From: Aliivibrio sifiae
GTDB taxonomy: Bacteria > Pseudomonadota > Gammaproteobacteria > Enterobacterales > Vibrionaceae
NCBI RefSeq assembly: GCF_002954715.1
Contig: NZ_MSCP01000002.1
Coordinates: 3,010 to 67,009, forward strand
Length of the DNA: 64,000 nucleotides
Direction: 5' to 3'
Position numbers and translations under genes: made by a program
The notes under the pieces: generated by a model
The model's input: only the letters and a program-made list of their open reading frames with translations
Told to the model about the DNA's origin: nothing
The model's database searches: none
Shown here: positions 9,384 through 17,176 of the stretch, piece by piece
Layout of the letters: each line of letters begins with the position of its first letter
Position numbering within the stretch: position 1 is the first letter of the stretch

Positions 9384-10775
9384 TTACTCTTTAAATGCAG
9401 AACCTTTTACTTGGATGATAGGTTTGAGTAGATAATCTAAAACACTTCGCTTTCCTGTAATAATATCTACAGACGTTGTCATTCCTGGAATAATATAAAA
9501 CTGTGTCTTCTCAGCTAAATCTTCTTGTGACGTTCGAACTCTAACCAAGTAAAAACTATTCCCTTCTTCATCCTGAATAGTATCAGCACTGATATGCTCT
9601 AACGTTCCTTTCAATCCACCATAACGAGTAAAATCATAAGCACTAAATTTTACAATAGCAGCAAGGCCTGGTCTTAAAAAAGCAATATCTTGTGGTGCAA
9701 TTTTAGCTTCAATCAATAAAGTATCTTCAGTAGGTACAATCTCAATTAAATCCATACCCGGCTGAATAACACCACCGACGGTATTAATGTAGATTTTCTT
9801 AATAGTTCCCGTAACAGGAGAAAGTACAATGGTTCGATTTACTTTATCTTTCAATCCCACTTGTGATTCTGTTAATGCTGAAAGCTTGTCTTGTATGCTA
9901 TTTAATTTTTCTTGTTGTTCAGAACGAAATTTAAGTGCAGCATCAATTCGGTTTAATACAGCTTCTTGAATGGTTGAGGTTAATACTGGTATTTTTAATT
10001 CAGTTGACGTTAACTCTCGTTTTGTATCATTAACTTGTCTTTGTAACTTAAGAAGCTCAATTCGAGGAACTACGCCTTCATCTGCTAACGGTTTAGTGAT
10101 ATCTAACTCTTTCTTAGCTAGTCCATAGCTTCCTTTTAAACTTCGAACACGAGATTTAATTTCAATAAGGTCTTGTTGCTTTTGTTTGACTTGTTGATCA
10201 AATACATAAATACGGTTTTTTAAGTTATTCATATCTGCTTCGTATTCTGTCATTTGTCTTCTAACTACAACTGGATTTTCTTTAATGAACTCATCTTCAA
10301 ATTTTAATTTATCGGTAGATAAAATTACTGACTCTTTCCAACGTTTTTTATTATTAATGTCTTGAATTAAAATACTGTCCATTGAAGCCGATAGTTGCAT
10401 TGCACTTGCGGTAAGATTGATAAGTTGTTTTTTTCGTTCTCTAAAATCAGAACGGAAACGAGTATCATCAATTAATAATAATTGTTGGCCTTTTATTACC
10501 TTATCCCCTTCCTTGACTAGCATTTCTTTTACTAAACCACCTTCAAGGTTTTGAACTACTTGCAATTGAGAAGAAGGAATCACTTTACCTTGACCAACAG
10601 TAACCTTGTCGATCTCAGCCCACGATGCCCAAGCAATCGCGATACCGAAAAAGATAGCTATTATCCATAAAATAATTTTTGCGTTTGTTGGTGTATTTAA
10701 AAGTAAAGCAGCAGTTCTATCATCAACGAAATCCAGCTCTTCTTTCTTTAAATTATTAAATCCCTTTTCATTCAT
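9384..10775 (-). CDS. lapC: HlyD-family membrane fusion protein of the Lap exporter (LapC)
   Basis: About 463 aa. A single N-terminal membrane anchor near residues 33-55 (IILWIIAIFFGIAIAW) is followed by a lipoyl/barrel-sandwich segment (GQGKVIPSSQLQVVQNLEGG), a long coiled coil, and the HlyD C-terminal beta-barrel. It would bridge LapB and the TolC-like channel in the periplasm. The ATG at 10775 has AGGG eight bases upstream; the in-frame ATGs at 10793 and 10811 have poorly spaced or no binding sites. It is the first gene of the lapC-lapG-lapD-lapB operon, so the promoter should lie in 10776-10990, the same stretch that holds three parS2 sites. Confidence 0.9.
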   Translation of the reverse strand: MNEKGFNNLKKEELDFVDDRTAALLLNTPTNAKIILWIIAIFFGIAIAWASWAEIDKVTVGQGKVIPSSQLQVVQNLEGGLVKEMLVKEGDKVIKGQQLLLIDDTRFRSDFRERKKQLINLTASAMQLSASMDSILIQDINNKKRWKESVILSTDKLKFEDEFIKENPVVVRRQMTEYEADMNNLKNRIYVFDQQVKQKQQDLIEIKSRVRSLKGSYGLAKKELDITKPLADEGVVPRIELLKLQRQVNDTKRELTSTELKIPVLTSTIQEAVLNRIDAALKFRSEQQEKLNSIQDKLSALTESQVGLKDKVNRTIVLSPVTGTIKKIYINTVGGVIQPGMDLIEIVPTEDTLLIEAKIAPQDIAFLRPGLAAIVKFSAYDFTRYGGLKGTLEHISADTIQDEEGNSFYLVRVRTSQEDLAEKTQFYIIPGMTTSVDIITGKRSVLDYLLKPIIQVKGSAFKE

Positions 10776-10913
10776 TTCAGTATCCCTAGACATCGTATAA
10801 ATGAATAACATTCCTATTACATTAAGAATATAGCATTTATGAATAACTCACTAGATTAATTATCTGTATTTTAGGAGCTTGATTACAAAATGAGAAAAGA
10901 ATTGATTGGGGAA

Positions 10914-10928
10914 ATTTACAGTGTAAAT
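10914..10928. other. parS2-type centromere site
   Basis: ATTTACAGTGTAAAT is a perfect match to the Vibrio chromosome II parS2 consensus NTTTACANTGTAAAN, bound by ParB2. It is the first of three within 93 bases, between lapC and tmcA. Confidence 0.9.
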
Positions 10929-10945
10929 CAAAACTCGAATAAAGG

Positions 10946-10960
10946 ATTTACACTGTAAAT
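10946..10960. other. parS2-type centromere site
   Basis: ATTTACACTGTAAAT is a perfect match to NTTTACANTGTAAAN. It starts 32 bases after the previous site. Confidence 0.9.
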
Positions 10961-10986
10961 TAGGATGTGATTTTAAATTGAAGATA

Positions 10987-13086
10987 TTACGATTTACACT
11001 GTAAATTATAAACCATCGCTTTAATTGATTCGCGAAGCGTTCTTTCTGCGTTCTTGCGACCAACTAAATCACATTGAGCGACGACTAATGACCAATCTTG
11101 GACTTGAATCACTTTAGTTATAACAACCTCTATCTGCTGATTAGTTAACGAAGCAAACGTTGAAAGATTAGATAATACAAACTGACGTAATTCAAACTGA
11201 ATTAGCTCAAAGCCTAAACCACCTTCAATAAAGATATTAATGCGTTTTTCCATTAAAGGTTTTATTGGTTCAATATTAGAAACTCCCATAAGCAAACTGT
11301 GAGTTTCATGATGATTCAAACTAGAAAAAGTAGACATTAATTGTTCAGGGAAAGACGTTTTAAAATAATCTATCGCGACAGGTAACCAAGCATCAGCTTT
11401 GTTACTTAATGGCTTCACCGCCAATAATGAATGCGTTCCACTGGCTTTATCTTTACTAATCCCTAAACGAACGAACTTAAAACCAAGGGAGTTCCAAAAA
11501 TTATTAAGCTCTGCTGTTGAACCAAAGCTAGTACTAAGATAATCAATACCTTTTGTTGAGTAATAGTCTTCAATCGCTTTCATAAATTGAGAGCCAATTC
11601 CATTATGTTGATAGCCAACGGCAACCGCAATTCGCATCACTCTAATACTGGTTTGCAACGCAGGTTCATCAATGCATAATGTTTGAGTTAACGATACCGG
11701 AGCTAAATGACCTTTAGGTCTTCTTCTTCCATATTGAATATCATTAATTAAGTCGTTATCTAGCTCACCTTCTTTTGATAATAAGGTACAACAAAGTAAT
11801 CGTTTTGAGTCTTTCTCAATCCCTACCCAACAAGAAAGCGTTGGATCCATTAATAATGATAGCCAATCATTTGGCGAGGTCTGATAGTGAGCGGAAACAA
11901 GTAATGAAAATAAAGATTGGGCAAGATCAGTATTGTCTAGCAAATCAGAAATGAGCAAAGAAGAAAAATCTATTGATAATGAAGATATATCCTCCAATGA
12001 AGAAGAGGTATCATCCATATGATTCAATAAAAATACAGAAGACAACCAAAGCTCGAGTGGATCATTCATATTCCATCGGATCGGTTGTTTCATTTCAATA
12101 ACACGATAACTAGGACGTAATTGCGCTAGTTGCTTCTTAAATTTAATTTCAAAGCCACGCCCTGTTCCTTCATAACCATTAATTGTTGTAGAAAAAACCA
12201 TACGTGAATACTGTTCAATTAAAGAAAGTAGCATAGGTGCTGGAATAGCAGCGGCTTCATCAACGCATAATAAATCTAGATTTTTAGACACTCTCAATAA
12301 TTCATCAGGGGCAATATAAATAATTTGAGTTTCATTAATCGTTAACTGATTTTTTTGAATACTCACTTTTAGGTTATTAAGTAATGCGATCCTCTCTGCA
12401 TGCATAAATATTTCATCAACACTCGCTCTTTGAGGGGCTGTAATTCCAATCGTTAACTTACGAGTTATTGCTAATTCAGCAATCGCAATTCCAATAGCAG
12501 ATGATTTTCCTCTCCCGCGATCTGCGGTCATAACTAATGGACGCTTAGCATGACCAGTAACAACCTTCATAATCCCATGAACGGCTTTCTCTTGATCCAG
12601 TGAGCGATACATAGAAGTATGAACAATTGGCTGATTTAAGGGTGGTATTTGAGGTAACACATAACTAGACTCTGATTCTTTTAAGCAAACAGCAAGATGT
12701 TCAAAGTTCTTTAGCCAACGTTTTACGACTAAAGAAAGTTTAGAATCCGTTGATTGAATAAAAAAAACTAATCCGCCCCCAATGACTGTGCCGCAAATTG
12801 CATTAATAGCATTTGCATTAAATTCATCAGAAATATCGATTATCAGGAAATCACTCTCTTGGCCTAGCTTCTTTAATCCAGATTTAATTGAAAGTGGTGT
12901 TAAAGAGGCTATTTTCAATTCACCATACAATTCAACGCACTTTGACTCTAGTTCTTGAGTCATAAAATAAGACTCAACCAATGCCTCACACCAAGATTTT
13001 GTACCTTCAATAAGTATAGGGTAACGAATGTTAGCCACAGCAGCATACGAAGAAATTGTATTTAAGATTGACAGTGCTGAATGCAT
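10987..13086 (-). CDS. tmcA: tRNA(Met) cytidine acetyltransferase TmcA
   Basis: 699 aa, close to the usual TmcA length. Order: N-terminal DUF1726-like domain, RecA-like helicase module with Walker A DRGRGKS and a Walker-B-like LLCVDEAAAIP, then a GNAT acetyltransferase domain (RIAVAVGYQHNGIGSQFM is the acetyl-CoA loop), and a C-terminal tRNA-binding region. It makes N4-acetylcytidine at the wobble position of elongator tRNA-Met using ATP and acetyl-CoA. Its final codons contain a parS2 site, so the C terminus ends NLQCKS. It is read toward the lap operon and away from the MazG-like gene, with which it shares a 150-base promoter region. Confidence 0.93.
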   Translation of the reverse strand: MHSALSILNTISSYAAVANIRYPILIEGTKSWCEALVESYFMTQELESKCVELYGELKIASLTPLSIKSGLKKLGQESDFLIIDISDEFNANAINAICGTVIGGGLVFFIQSTDSKLSLVVKRWLKNFEHLAVCLKESESSYVLPQIPPLNQPIVHTSMYRSLDQEKAVHGIMKVVTGHAKRPLVMTADRGRGKSSAIGIAIAELAITRKLTIGITAPQRASVDEIFMHAERIALLNNLKVSIQKNQLTINETQIIYIAPDELLRVSKNLDLLCVDEAAAIPAPMLLSLIEQYSRMVFSTTINGYEGTGRGFEIKFKKQLAQLRPSYRVIEMKQPIRWNMNDPLELWLSSVFLLNHMDDTSSSLEDISSLSIDFSSLLISDLLDNTDLAQSLFSLLVSAHYQTSPNDWLSLLMDPTLSCWVGIEKDSKRLLCCTLLSKEGELDNDLINDIQYGRRRPKGHLAPVSLTQTLCIDEPALQTSIRVMRIAVAVGYQHNGIGSQFMKAIEDYYSTKGIDYLSTSFGSTAELNNFWNSLGFKFVRLGISKDKASGTHSLLAVKPLSNKADAWLPVAIDYFKTSFPEQLMSTFSSLNHHETHSLLMGVSNIEPIKPLMEKRINIFIEGGLGFELIQFELRQFVLSNLSTFASLTNQQIEVVITKVIQVQDWSLVVAQCDLVGRKNAERTLRESIKAMVYNLQCKS
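10992..11006. other. parS2-type centromere site inside the 3' end of tmcA
   Basis: ATTTACACTGTAAAT is a perfect match to the parS2 consensus. It overlaps the last codons of tmcA, where it is read as Asn-Leu-Gln-Cys-Lys, ending just before the final Ser codon and the stop. Confidence 0.9.
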
Positions 13087-13236
13087 TGCAAAAGCCCATT
13101 AAGATAAGAGAAATGAAAGGTAAATTGTAGCATGAGATAGATATTTTCTTTCTATTCAGAAAAGAAAGTATGACGATACAAATAAGGAAAAGGTATAATA
13201 CCATCACATTTAAGATTTCATCATTTAGGAAATATC

Positions 13237-13809
13237 ATGCATTTAAGTCAACTAACACAACCTATTTACGAAAAGCTATACCAAGATATCTCTCAATTCA
13301 GAACAACATTTGACTTAGTAGTTGAAGCTCCTGAAACTCTAGATGAAAAAAATGACCTATTACATACTTCATTAGCTATTGAAGAATTAACAGAGCTAGC
13401 AGAAGCAGACAGCAAAATAGAACAAGCAGATGCAATTGTTGATACGGTTTATGTATTAATGGGACGAGCTGTTCATCTAGGCACAAAAAGGCTAGAGGAT
13501 AATTTAAGTATCTCTTACTTAGTCGATTTACTATTAAACGTAGCGAAAAATTTAAATATAGATTTTTTACCATGTTGGGATGAAGTTCATTCAAGCAATA
13601 TGAGTAAAGTATGTAAAACAGAAGAAGAGTACCAAGCAACATTTGCTTTCTATGCAGAGCAAGGCATTGAATTAATGTCGACAGAAAAAGGCGGATTTAT
13701 TATCGCTAAATGTGCAAAGAATGTAGAACTAGATAATAAAGTAATTAAACAAGGTAAAGTTCTAAAATCAGTAAACTACCGTCCAGCGGATCTTGCCCCA
13801 CTTGTTTAA
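13237..13809 (+). CDS. MazG/HisE-like all-alpha NTP pyrophosphohydrolase family protein
   Basis: 190 aa. An EExxE...ExxD arrangement characteristic of the MazG/HisE/dUTPase-like all-alpha superfamily is seen in LAIEELTELAEAD followed by EQADAIVDTVYVLMG, which would bind magnesium and hydrolyse a nucleoside triphosphate between alpha and beta phosphates. The C-terminal part resembles the phosphoribosyl-ATP pyrophosphohydrolase-like proteins common in Vibrionaceae. The start has AGGAAATATC before the ATG. It is monocistronic and ends in a strong hairpin. The substrate cannot be deduced; hisE itself is usually fused to hisI, so this is not the histidine enzyme. Confidence 0.7.
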   Translation: MHLSQLTQPIYEKLYQDISQFRTTFDLVVEAPETLDEKNDLLHTSLAIEELTELAEADSKIEQADAIVDTVYVLMGRAVHLGTKRLEDNLSISYLVDLLLNVAKNLNIDFLPCWDEVHSSNMSKVCKTEEEYQATFAFYAEQGIELMSTEKGGFIIAKCAKNVELDNKVIKQGKVLKSVNYRPADLAPLV

Positions 13810-13836
13810 TACTAATTAGTATTGCGGGCTAGACAT

Positions 13837-13878
13837 AAAAAAAGAGCCAGATTTAGTTAACTAAGTCTGGCTCTTTTT
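13837..13878. terminator. Bidirectional terminator between MazG-like gene and parB
   Basis: AAAAAGAGCCAGA / TCTGGCTCTTTTT with an inner TTAGTTAACTAA dyad gives a long stem, with A and T runs on either side, between convergent genes. Confidence 0.88.
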
Positions 13879-13896
13879 TATTAAAGAAAAACGAGT

Positions 13897-14871
13897 TTAA
13901 GATACTTTCTGACTAATATAAGCAAGAATATCTTCCATTAATGCATCGTCTACTTTTTTCAAATTTAATGTTAATGCAGAACCTTTACGCTTATAAGAAG
14001 CTCGCCCTTTCACTAATTCAGTACTTAGTGGCTTGGCTGCCTCTCTTTTCGGTAGTAAATCTTCAACCCAAACTTCAATAAGCTCTGTTACTTCTTTAGT
14101 CATTCTACTTACGCCAAGCGCTGTAGAACGGGTCCAAACAGCTCCTTGCTCGCCAGCACACTGTCCAAGTAAGGTTTTTTGTTCTTCGTCTGACAACGTA
14201 TTATAGAGCTTATGAAGCTTAACGACTGTCGGGCGACCAATTTCACTCACACTTGGATATGCTTGTAATAATTCTAGAGGTAATGTGGCCGCTTTAAGAG
14301 CACCACTTACCAAAGCTTCACTGCATTGACACACTTTAGCCAATTCTTTTTGATCAGCTACATCACCACGAGCGAGCATTGCATGCATTTCTTTACCGCG
14401 TTCATATAATGAAAGAGGTTTGTGAGCATTTGCTACATCAGATAGAAACTTAGCGTGTTTTGTATTAATGCCTTCAGCAACATAGATTAAGAAATCTTGT
14501 TCTGCCAAAATACATGACATACGACGACGGCTACCGTCAAGGACCTCAATTTTTCCACCTTCAACAATACGACCAACAGCAGGATATTGCTGACCTCGGT
14601 CACGTAATGTCGTTAAAATATCAGATAAAGCGTGCTCAGTTAAAAATGATTGTTCGCGCGCATTCTCAGCAAAAACGACAGTGGAGTTACGAACTTCACC
14701 AGCTGGGATTTTACGTAGTTCAAACGTCACCATATCTTCACCAGCAACGGCTAATTCAATGACTTGAGCTTGAGATTTTGCTGCTTTTTGTGCTTCTACT
14801 GATGTTGTTGCTCTACGCTTATTTGTTTTACCAAATAACTTAGCGTTTAAGTCAGAAGTTTTAATTGCCAT
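13897..14871 (-). CDS. parB: Chromosome II partitioning protein ParB2
   Basis: 324 aa. The N-terminal region is basic (KLFGKTNKRR), followed by the ParB/Sulfiredoxin-like CTP-binding domain with the GGKIEVLDGSRRRMSC segment (arginine-rich box II), a helix-turn-helix region (about 165-215, KELAKVCQCSEALVSGALKA) and a C-terminal dimerisation region. It would bind the parS2 palindromes listed here and load as a sliding clamp to segregate chromosome II with ParA2. It starts three bases after the parA stop codon, forming a parA-parB operon read away from oriCII. Confidence 0.93.
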   Translation of the reverse strand: MAIKTSDLNAKLFGKTNKRRATTSVEAQKAAKSQAQVIELAVAGEDMVTFELRKIPAGEVRNSTVVFAENAREQSFLTEHALSDILTTLRDRGQQYPAVGRIVEGGKIEVLDGSRRRMSCILAEQDFLIYVAEGINTKHAKFLSDVANAHKPLSLYERGKEMHAMLARGDVADQKELAKVCQCSEALVSGALKAATLPLELLQAYPSVSEIGRPTVVKLHKLYNTLSDEEQKTLLGQCAGEQGAVWTRSTALGVSRMTKEVTELIEVWVEDLLPKREAAKPLSTELVKGRASYKRKGSALTLNLKKVDDALMEDILAYISQKVS

Positions 14872-14874
14872 GGA

Positions 14875-16098
14875 TTAGTACTCCCCTTTATTTAACGAAT
14901 TCCAGTGACTGTGAAGTACGCGTTCAAACTCTAATGCACTTTTCTTAACCGCATCTTGAGCAACAGCAAGTGTCTTTTTACCACCTTCAAAATCAGCGGC
15001 TGTTAAATCAAAAACAGTACTGTATGTATCAGCACAAATCTCAAATGCACGACTTCTTGGTATCGTCGCCATCATCACTTGATCAGCCAATAAATAATTC
15101 ATCTCAGTTAATACTGACACTTGCTTTTTATTATCGTCTTCAAACATGGTTGGCATTAAACGAACAAACTCTAATCCATGCCAATCTTCAGGAAACATCT
15201 CATATACTGTAGGTAAATGTTGAAAGAAATTAACCGTTGATGCCCAGTCTAAACGTTTTGCAGCACATGGAATTAATAATGAATTAGATGCATACATAGC
15301 ATTCCATACTAATGGATCTACGTGTGGGCCAGTATCAATCATGATGACATCAAATTGATCAGCAATAGGATCGATAACCTTCTCTTTCAATAACTTAACA
15401 ATATCTAAAGAGCCATTAGTTGATAAATCTTGCCACGCTTCAGCGTTAAACATTGCATCTTCAGGGAATGCTGAAATCGTTTTTAAATTTGGGTATTGTG
15501 TATTTAAGAGCACATTTTTAGCCATAAATTGGCCATCAATCACTTCATTTTCAGGTACATTATCCAGCATAATATCAACAGCTGAATAAATAGTATCTTG
15601 CTCAGAAACACTGATTTGTGGATTTAAAAATAAGCGTAATGAGCCTTGAGGATCCAAATCGATTAGGCAAATACGGTAACGTTTTTCTAAATTCAACGCT
15701 AAGCAAGCAGCCAAATGCACCGCAGACATAGACTTACCAGTTCCGCCTTTTTGGTTCTGAACATTTACAACCCAAGGCTTATTATTAATGTTTTTCTTTT
15801 GTTCATGGAAAGCAGGCATACCAGCAGCATCCATTAACATATGAGCTTCAGTTAAGGAAATCGAATAATGGTTTGCATTATTTTTTGTAAATTGATGCCC
15901 TTCAGACTCTAGACGAATAATTGCTTCATCTAATTTTCTTCTTGTTAAACCAGAACGAGTTTCCATCATTGCTTTTGACATTGGAGGGAAATGTTCGTTA
16001 TTTCTTTCTTCAAGCACCAATTCGATACGATCGGATTGTACTTGTTGAGTCTGCTCTGCCAATGCAGCTAAATTAGCAATGGTTTTTTCTCTGTTCAT
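14875..16098 (-). CDS. parA: Chromosome II partitioning ATPase ParA2
   Basis: About 407 aa, the plasmid/P1-type long ParA with an N-terminal winged helix (about 20-100) before the ATPase core. The deviant Walker A is NQKGGTGKS; the downstream DLDPQGS and MIDTGPH segments are the A' and B motifs. The ATG at 16098 (MNREKTIANLAALAEQ) was chosen because this matches known ParA2 N termini; upstream in-frame ATGs add 4-18 residues without good binding sites. ParA2 moves ParB2-parS2 complexes over the nucleoid. The gene is transcribed away from oriCII, with a parS2 site and 39-mer upstream of its promoter region. Confidence 0.92.
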   Translation of the reverse strand: MNREKTIANLAALAEQTQQVQSDRIELVLEERNNEHFPPMSKAMMETRSGLTRRKLDEAIIRLESEGHQFTKNNANHYSISLTEAHMLMDAAGMPAFHEQKKNINNKPWVVNVQNQKGGTGKSMSAVHLAACLALNLEKRYRICLIDLDPQGSLRLFLNPQISVSEQDTIYSAVDIMLDNVPENEVIDGQFMAKNVLLNTQYPNLKTISAFPEDAMFNAEAWQDLSTNGSLDIVKLLKEKVIDPIADQFDVIMIDTGPHVDPLVWNAMYASNSLLIPCAAKRLDWASTVNFFQHLPTVYEMFPEDWHGLEFVRLMPTMFEDDNKKQVSVLTEMNYLLADQVMMATIPRSRAFEICADTYSTVFDLTAADFEGGKKTLAVAQDAVKKSALEFERVLHSHWNSLNKGEY

Positions 16099-16311
16099 AA
16101 TATTCGCCATTAATATAACTATGAAATTAATTGTACAGCAATAAAGATGCATTTCAACTAATTGCTGAACATGAATTTAATTATGTGATATACATTAAAA
16201 AGAAAAAATAACCGACAAAGCTGTTTTTTATGTTAAATAGATCACGTTTTTATCTAGATAAGTCATCGTTAAACTGCATAAAACAAAAGTGTTACGTTGT
16301 CACTAAAATAG

Positions 16312-16326
16312 ATTTACAGTGTAAAT
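16312..16326. other. parS2-type centromere site beside the oriCII 39-mer
   Basis: ATTTACAGTGTAAAT is a perfect parS2 match. It ends eight bases before the first 39-mer-like element, the position from which ParB2 is known in V. cholerae to interfere with RctB-39-mer binding. Confidence 0.9.
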
Positions 16327-16333
16327 TAACACG

Positions 16334-16372
16334 GAAGCGTGAAATAAAAGTCATATATTACGGAGATTGTAT
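16334..16372 (+). other. 39-mer-like RctB regulatory element (copy 1, degenerate 5' half)
   Basis: GAAGCGTGAAAT, 13 bases, then TACGGAGATTGTAT add up to 39 bp. The same GAAGC-TGA half, 13-base gap and TAC-GAGA-TGT half recur at 16551 and, inverted, at 19374. Equating it with the V. cholerae 39-mer is inference from length, order and position. Confidence 0.65.
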
Positions 16373-16451
16373 TTTCAATAAAAAAAACAAAAAAATAATA
16401 ATAAAAACACATATTTTAAAGGAGTAAAGAAGAACAATAATTAGATAAAAT

Positions 16452-16463
16452 GAAGCATGATCA
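16452..16463 (+). other. RctB 12-mer iteron
   Basis: GAAGCATGATCA, containing a Dam GATC site; identical to the copies at 16522, 21253 and (inverted) 21282 and 22150. It lies in the inhibitory arm of oriCII. Confidence 0.8.
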
Positions 16464-16490
16464 AGGTATAAATGATAGATAAATTAAGCT

Positions 16491-16505
16491 ATATACACTG
16501 TAAAT
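16491..16505. other. Near-consensus parS2 site
   Basis: ATATACACTGTAAAT differs from the parS2 consensus at one base in the left arm. It may be a weak ParB2 site or a decayed copy. Confidence 0.5.
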
Positions 16506-16521
16506 CGAATTTAAATTAAAG

Positions 16522-16533
16522 GAAGCATGATCA
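16522..16533 (+). other. RctB 12-mer iteron
   Basis: GAAGCATGATCA with a Dam site, 70 bases after the copy at 16452 and in the same orientation. Confidence 0.8.
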
Positions 16534-16550
16534 AGAATACAAAGTTATCG

Positions 16551-16589
16551 GAAGCATGATACTAATCGCATAAATTACAGAGAGTGTAT
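16551..16589 (+). other. 39-mer-like RctB regulatory element (copy 2)
   Basis: GAAGCATGATAC, 13 bases, then TACAGAGAGTGTAT, the same 12+13+14 layout as copy 1. Similarity to copy 1 runs on past position 39: the right halves match at about 21 of 25 bases. Confidence 0.68.
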
Positions 16590-16654
16590 ATTCTATAAGG
16601 GTTCTTAAAGGATCTTCTAATAAACAATAGGATTCAGAAATTCAAAATATAACT

Positions 16655-16666
16655 TGATCATTCTTC
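16655..16666 (-). other. Variant RctB 12-mer (inverted)
   Basis: TGATCATTCTTC, the complement of GAAGAATGATCA. It has the same sequence as the iteron at 16849, the first of the minimal-origin array. Confidence 0.6.
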
Positions 16667-16824
16667 TGGATCCGAATGCCATACAAAAATCAGATCTAAA
16701 TACATTAAAAATACGACTTAAAACAAAAAACGGAGCTTAAATTAAATCAATAAATAGAAAGTGCGTTAAAAGATACAATAATGACTAAGAACAAAGGTAT
16801 AAATTAACGAATCAAGATCCTATC

Positions 16825-16833
16825 TGTGGATAA
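16825..16833 (-). other. DnaA box
   Basis: TGTGGATAA is the exact complement of the consensus DnaA box TTATCCACA. It lies 15 bases before the first of the six ordered 12-mers, as in V. cholerae oriCII. Confidence 0.9.
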
Positions 16834-16848
16834 CCTGTGACGATACCA

Positions 16849-16974
16849 TGATCATTCTTCAATAAAACTCATGATCATAGATTCATATTGACGATGATCA
16901 TGCTTTTGAATATTAGTGATCATAGATCCGAGCTTATATTGATCATGCTTTCTAGAAAGTCTTGATCATGCTTT
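16849..16974 (-). repeat. Six ordered RctB 12-mer iterons of the minimal oriCII
   Basis: TGATCAT-containing 12-mers begin at 16849, 16872, 16895, 16917, 16940 and 16963, so steps are 22-23 bp, about two helical turns, all in one orientation. Three are TGATCATGCTTT (16895, 16940, 16963), one is TGATCATTCTTC (16849) and two are TGATCATAGAT variants (16872, 16917). All six carry GATC, consistent with the known requirement for Dam methylation for RctB binding. Confidence 0.88.
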
Positions 16975-17033
16975 CATTGCGAAAAAAAATAAACCATTTA
17001 TATACAACAACTTACAAACAAAAAACCAACCAG

Positions 17034-17081
17034 ATCATAGATCAATATAATCATATAGATCAGTATTAATCATAAAGATCA
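17034..17081. other. AT-rich DNA-unwinding element with six ATCA repeats
   Basis: ATCA occurs at 17034, 17041, 17050, 17059, 17069 and 17078, 7-10 bases apart on the plus strand, within nearly pure A/T sequence. In V. cholerae, RctB binds such ATCA repeats on single-stranded DNA to stabilise the opened origin. The rctB promoter probably overlaps or follows this region. Confidence 0.75.
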
Positions 17082-17176
17082 GTTTAAAAGAATAATAATT
17101 TTTTTCTTTCTTTAAAGATCCAATTCATTTAACCTATACGAAAGAATGATTAAAATACAATGAATGTCAGTTGAAA

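Larger units (their letters stand above)
16099..17176. other. Chromosome II replication origin (oriCII) and its regulatory arm
   Basis: This is a gene-free stretch of about 1.1 kb between parA and rctB. In order it has a parS2 site (16312), 39-mer-like element (16334), 12-mers (16452, 16522), near-parS2 (16491), second 39-mer-like element (16551), an inverted 12-mer variant (16655), a perfect DnaA box (16825), six regularly spaced 12-mers (16849-16974), an AT-rich ATCA-repeat unwinding region (17034-17081), and the rctB promoter. This is the layout described for Vibrio oriCII: an inhibitory arm plus minimal origin. Dam GATC sites lie in nearly all 12-mers. Confidence 0.93.

Noticed and set aside
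10860-11063. 67-codon minus-strand frame over the parS2 cluster
   Set aside because: It overlaps the end of tmcA in another frame, has no binding site and consists mainly of the parS2 spacers.
16230-16427. 65-codon plus-strand frame in oriCII
   Set aside because: It runs through the parS2 site and first 39-mer, has Lys/Ile-rich low-complexity sequence and no binding site.
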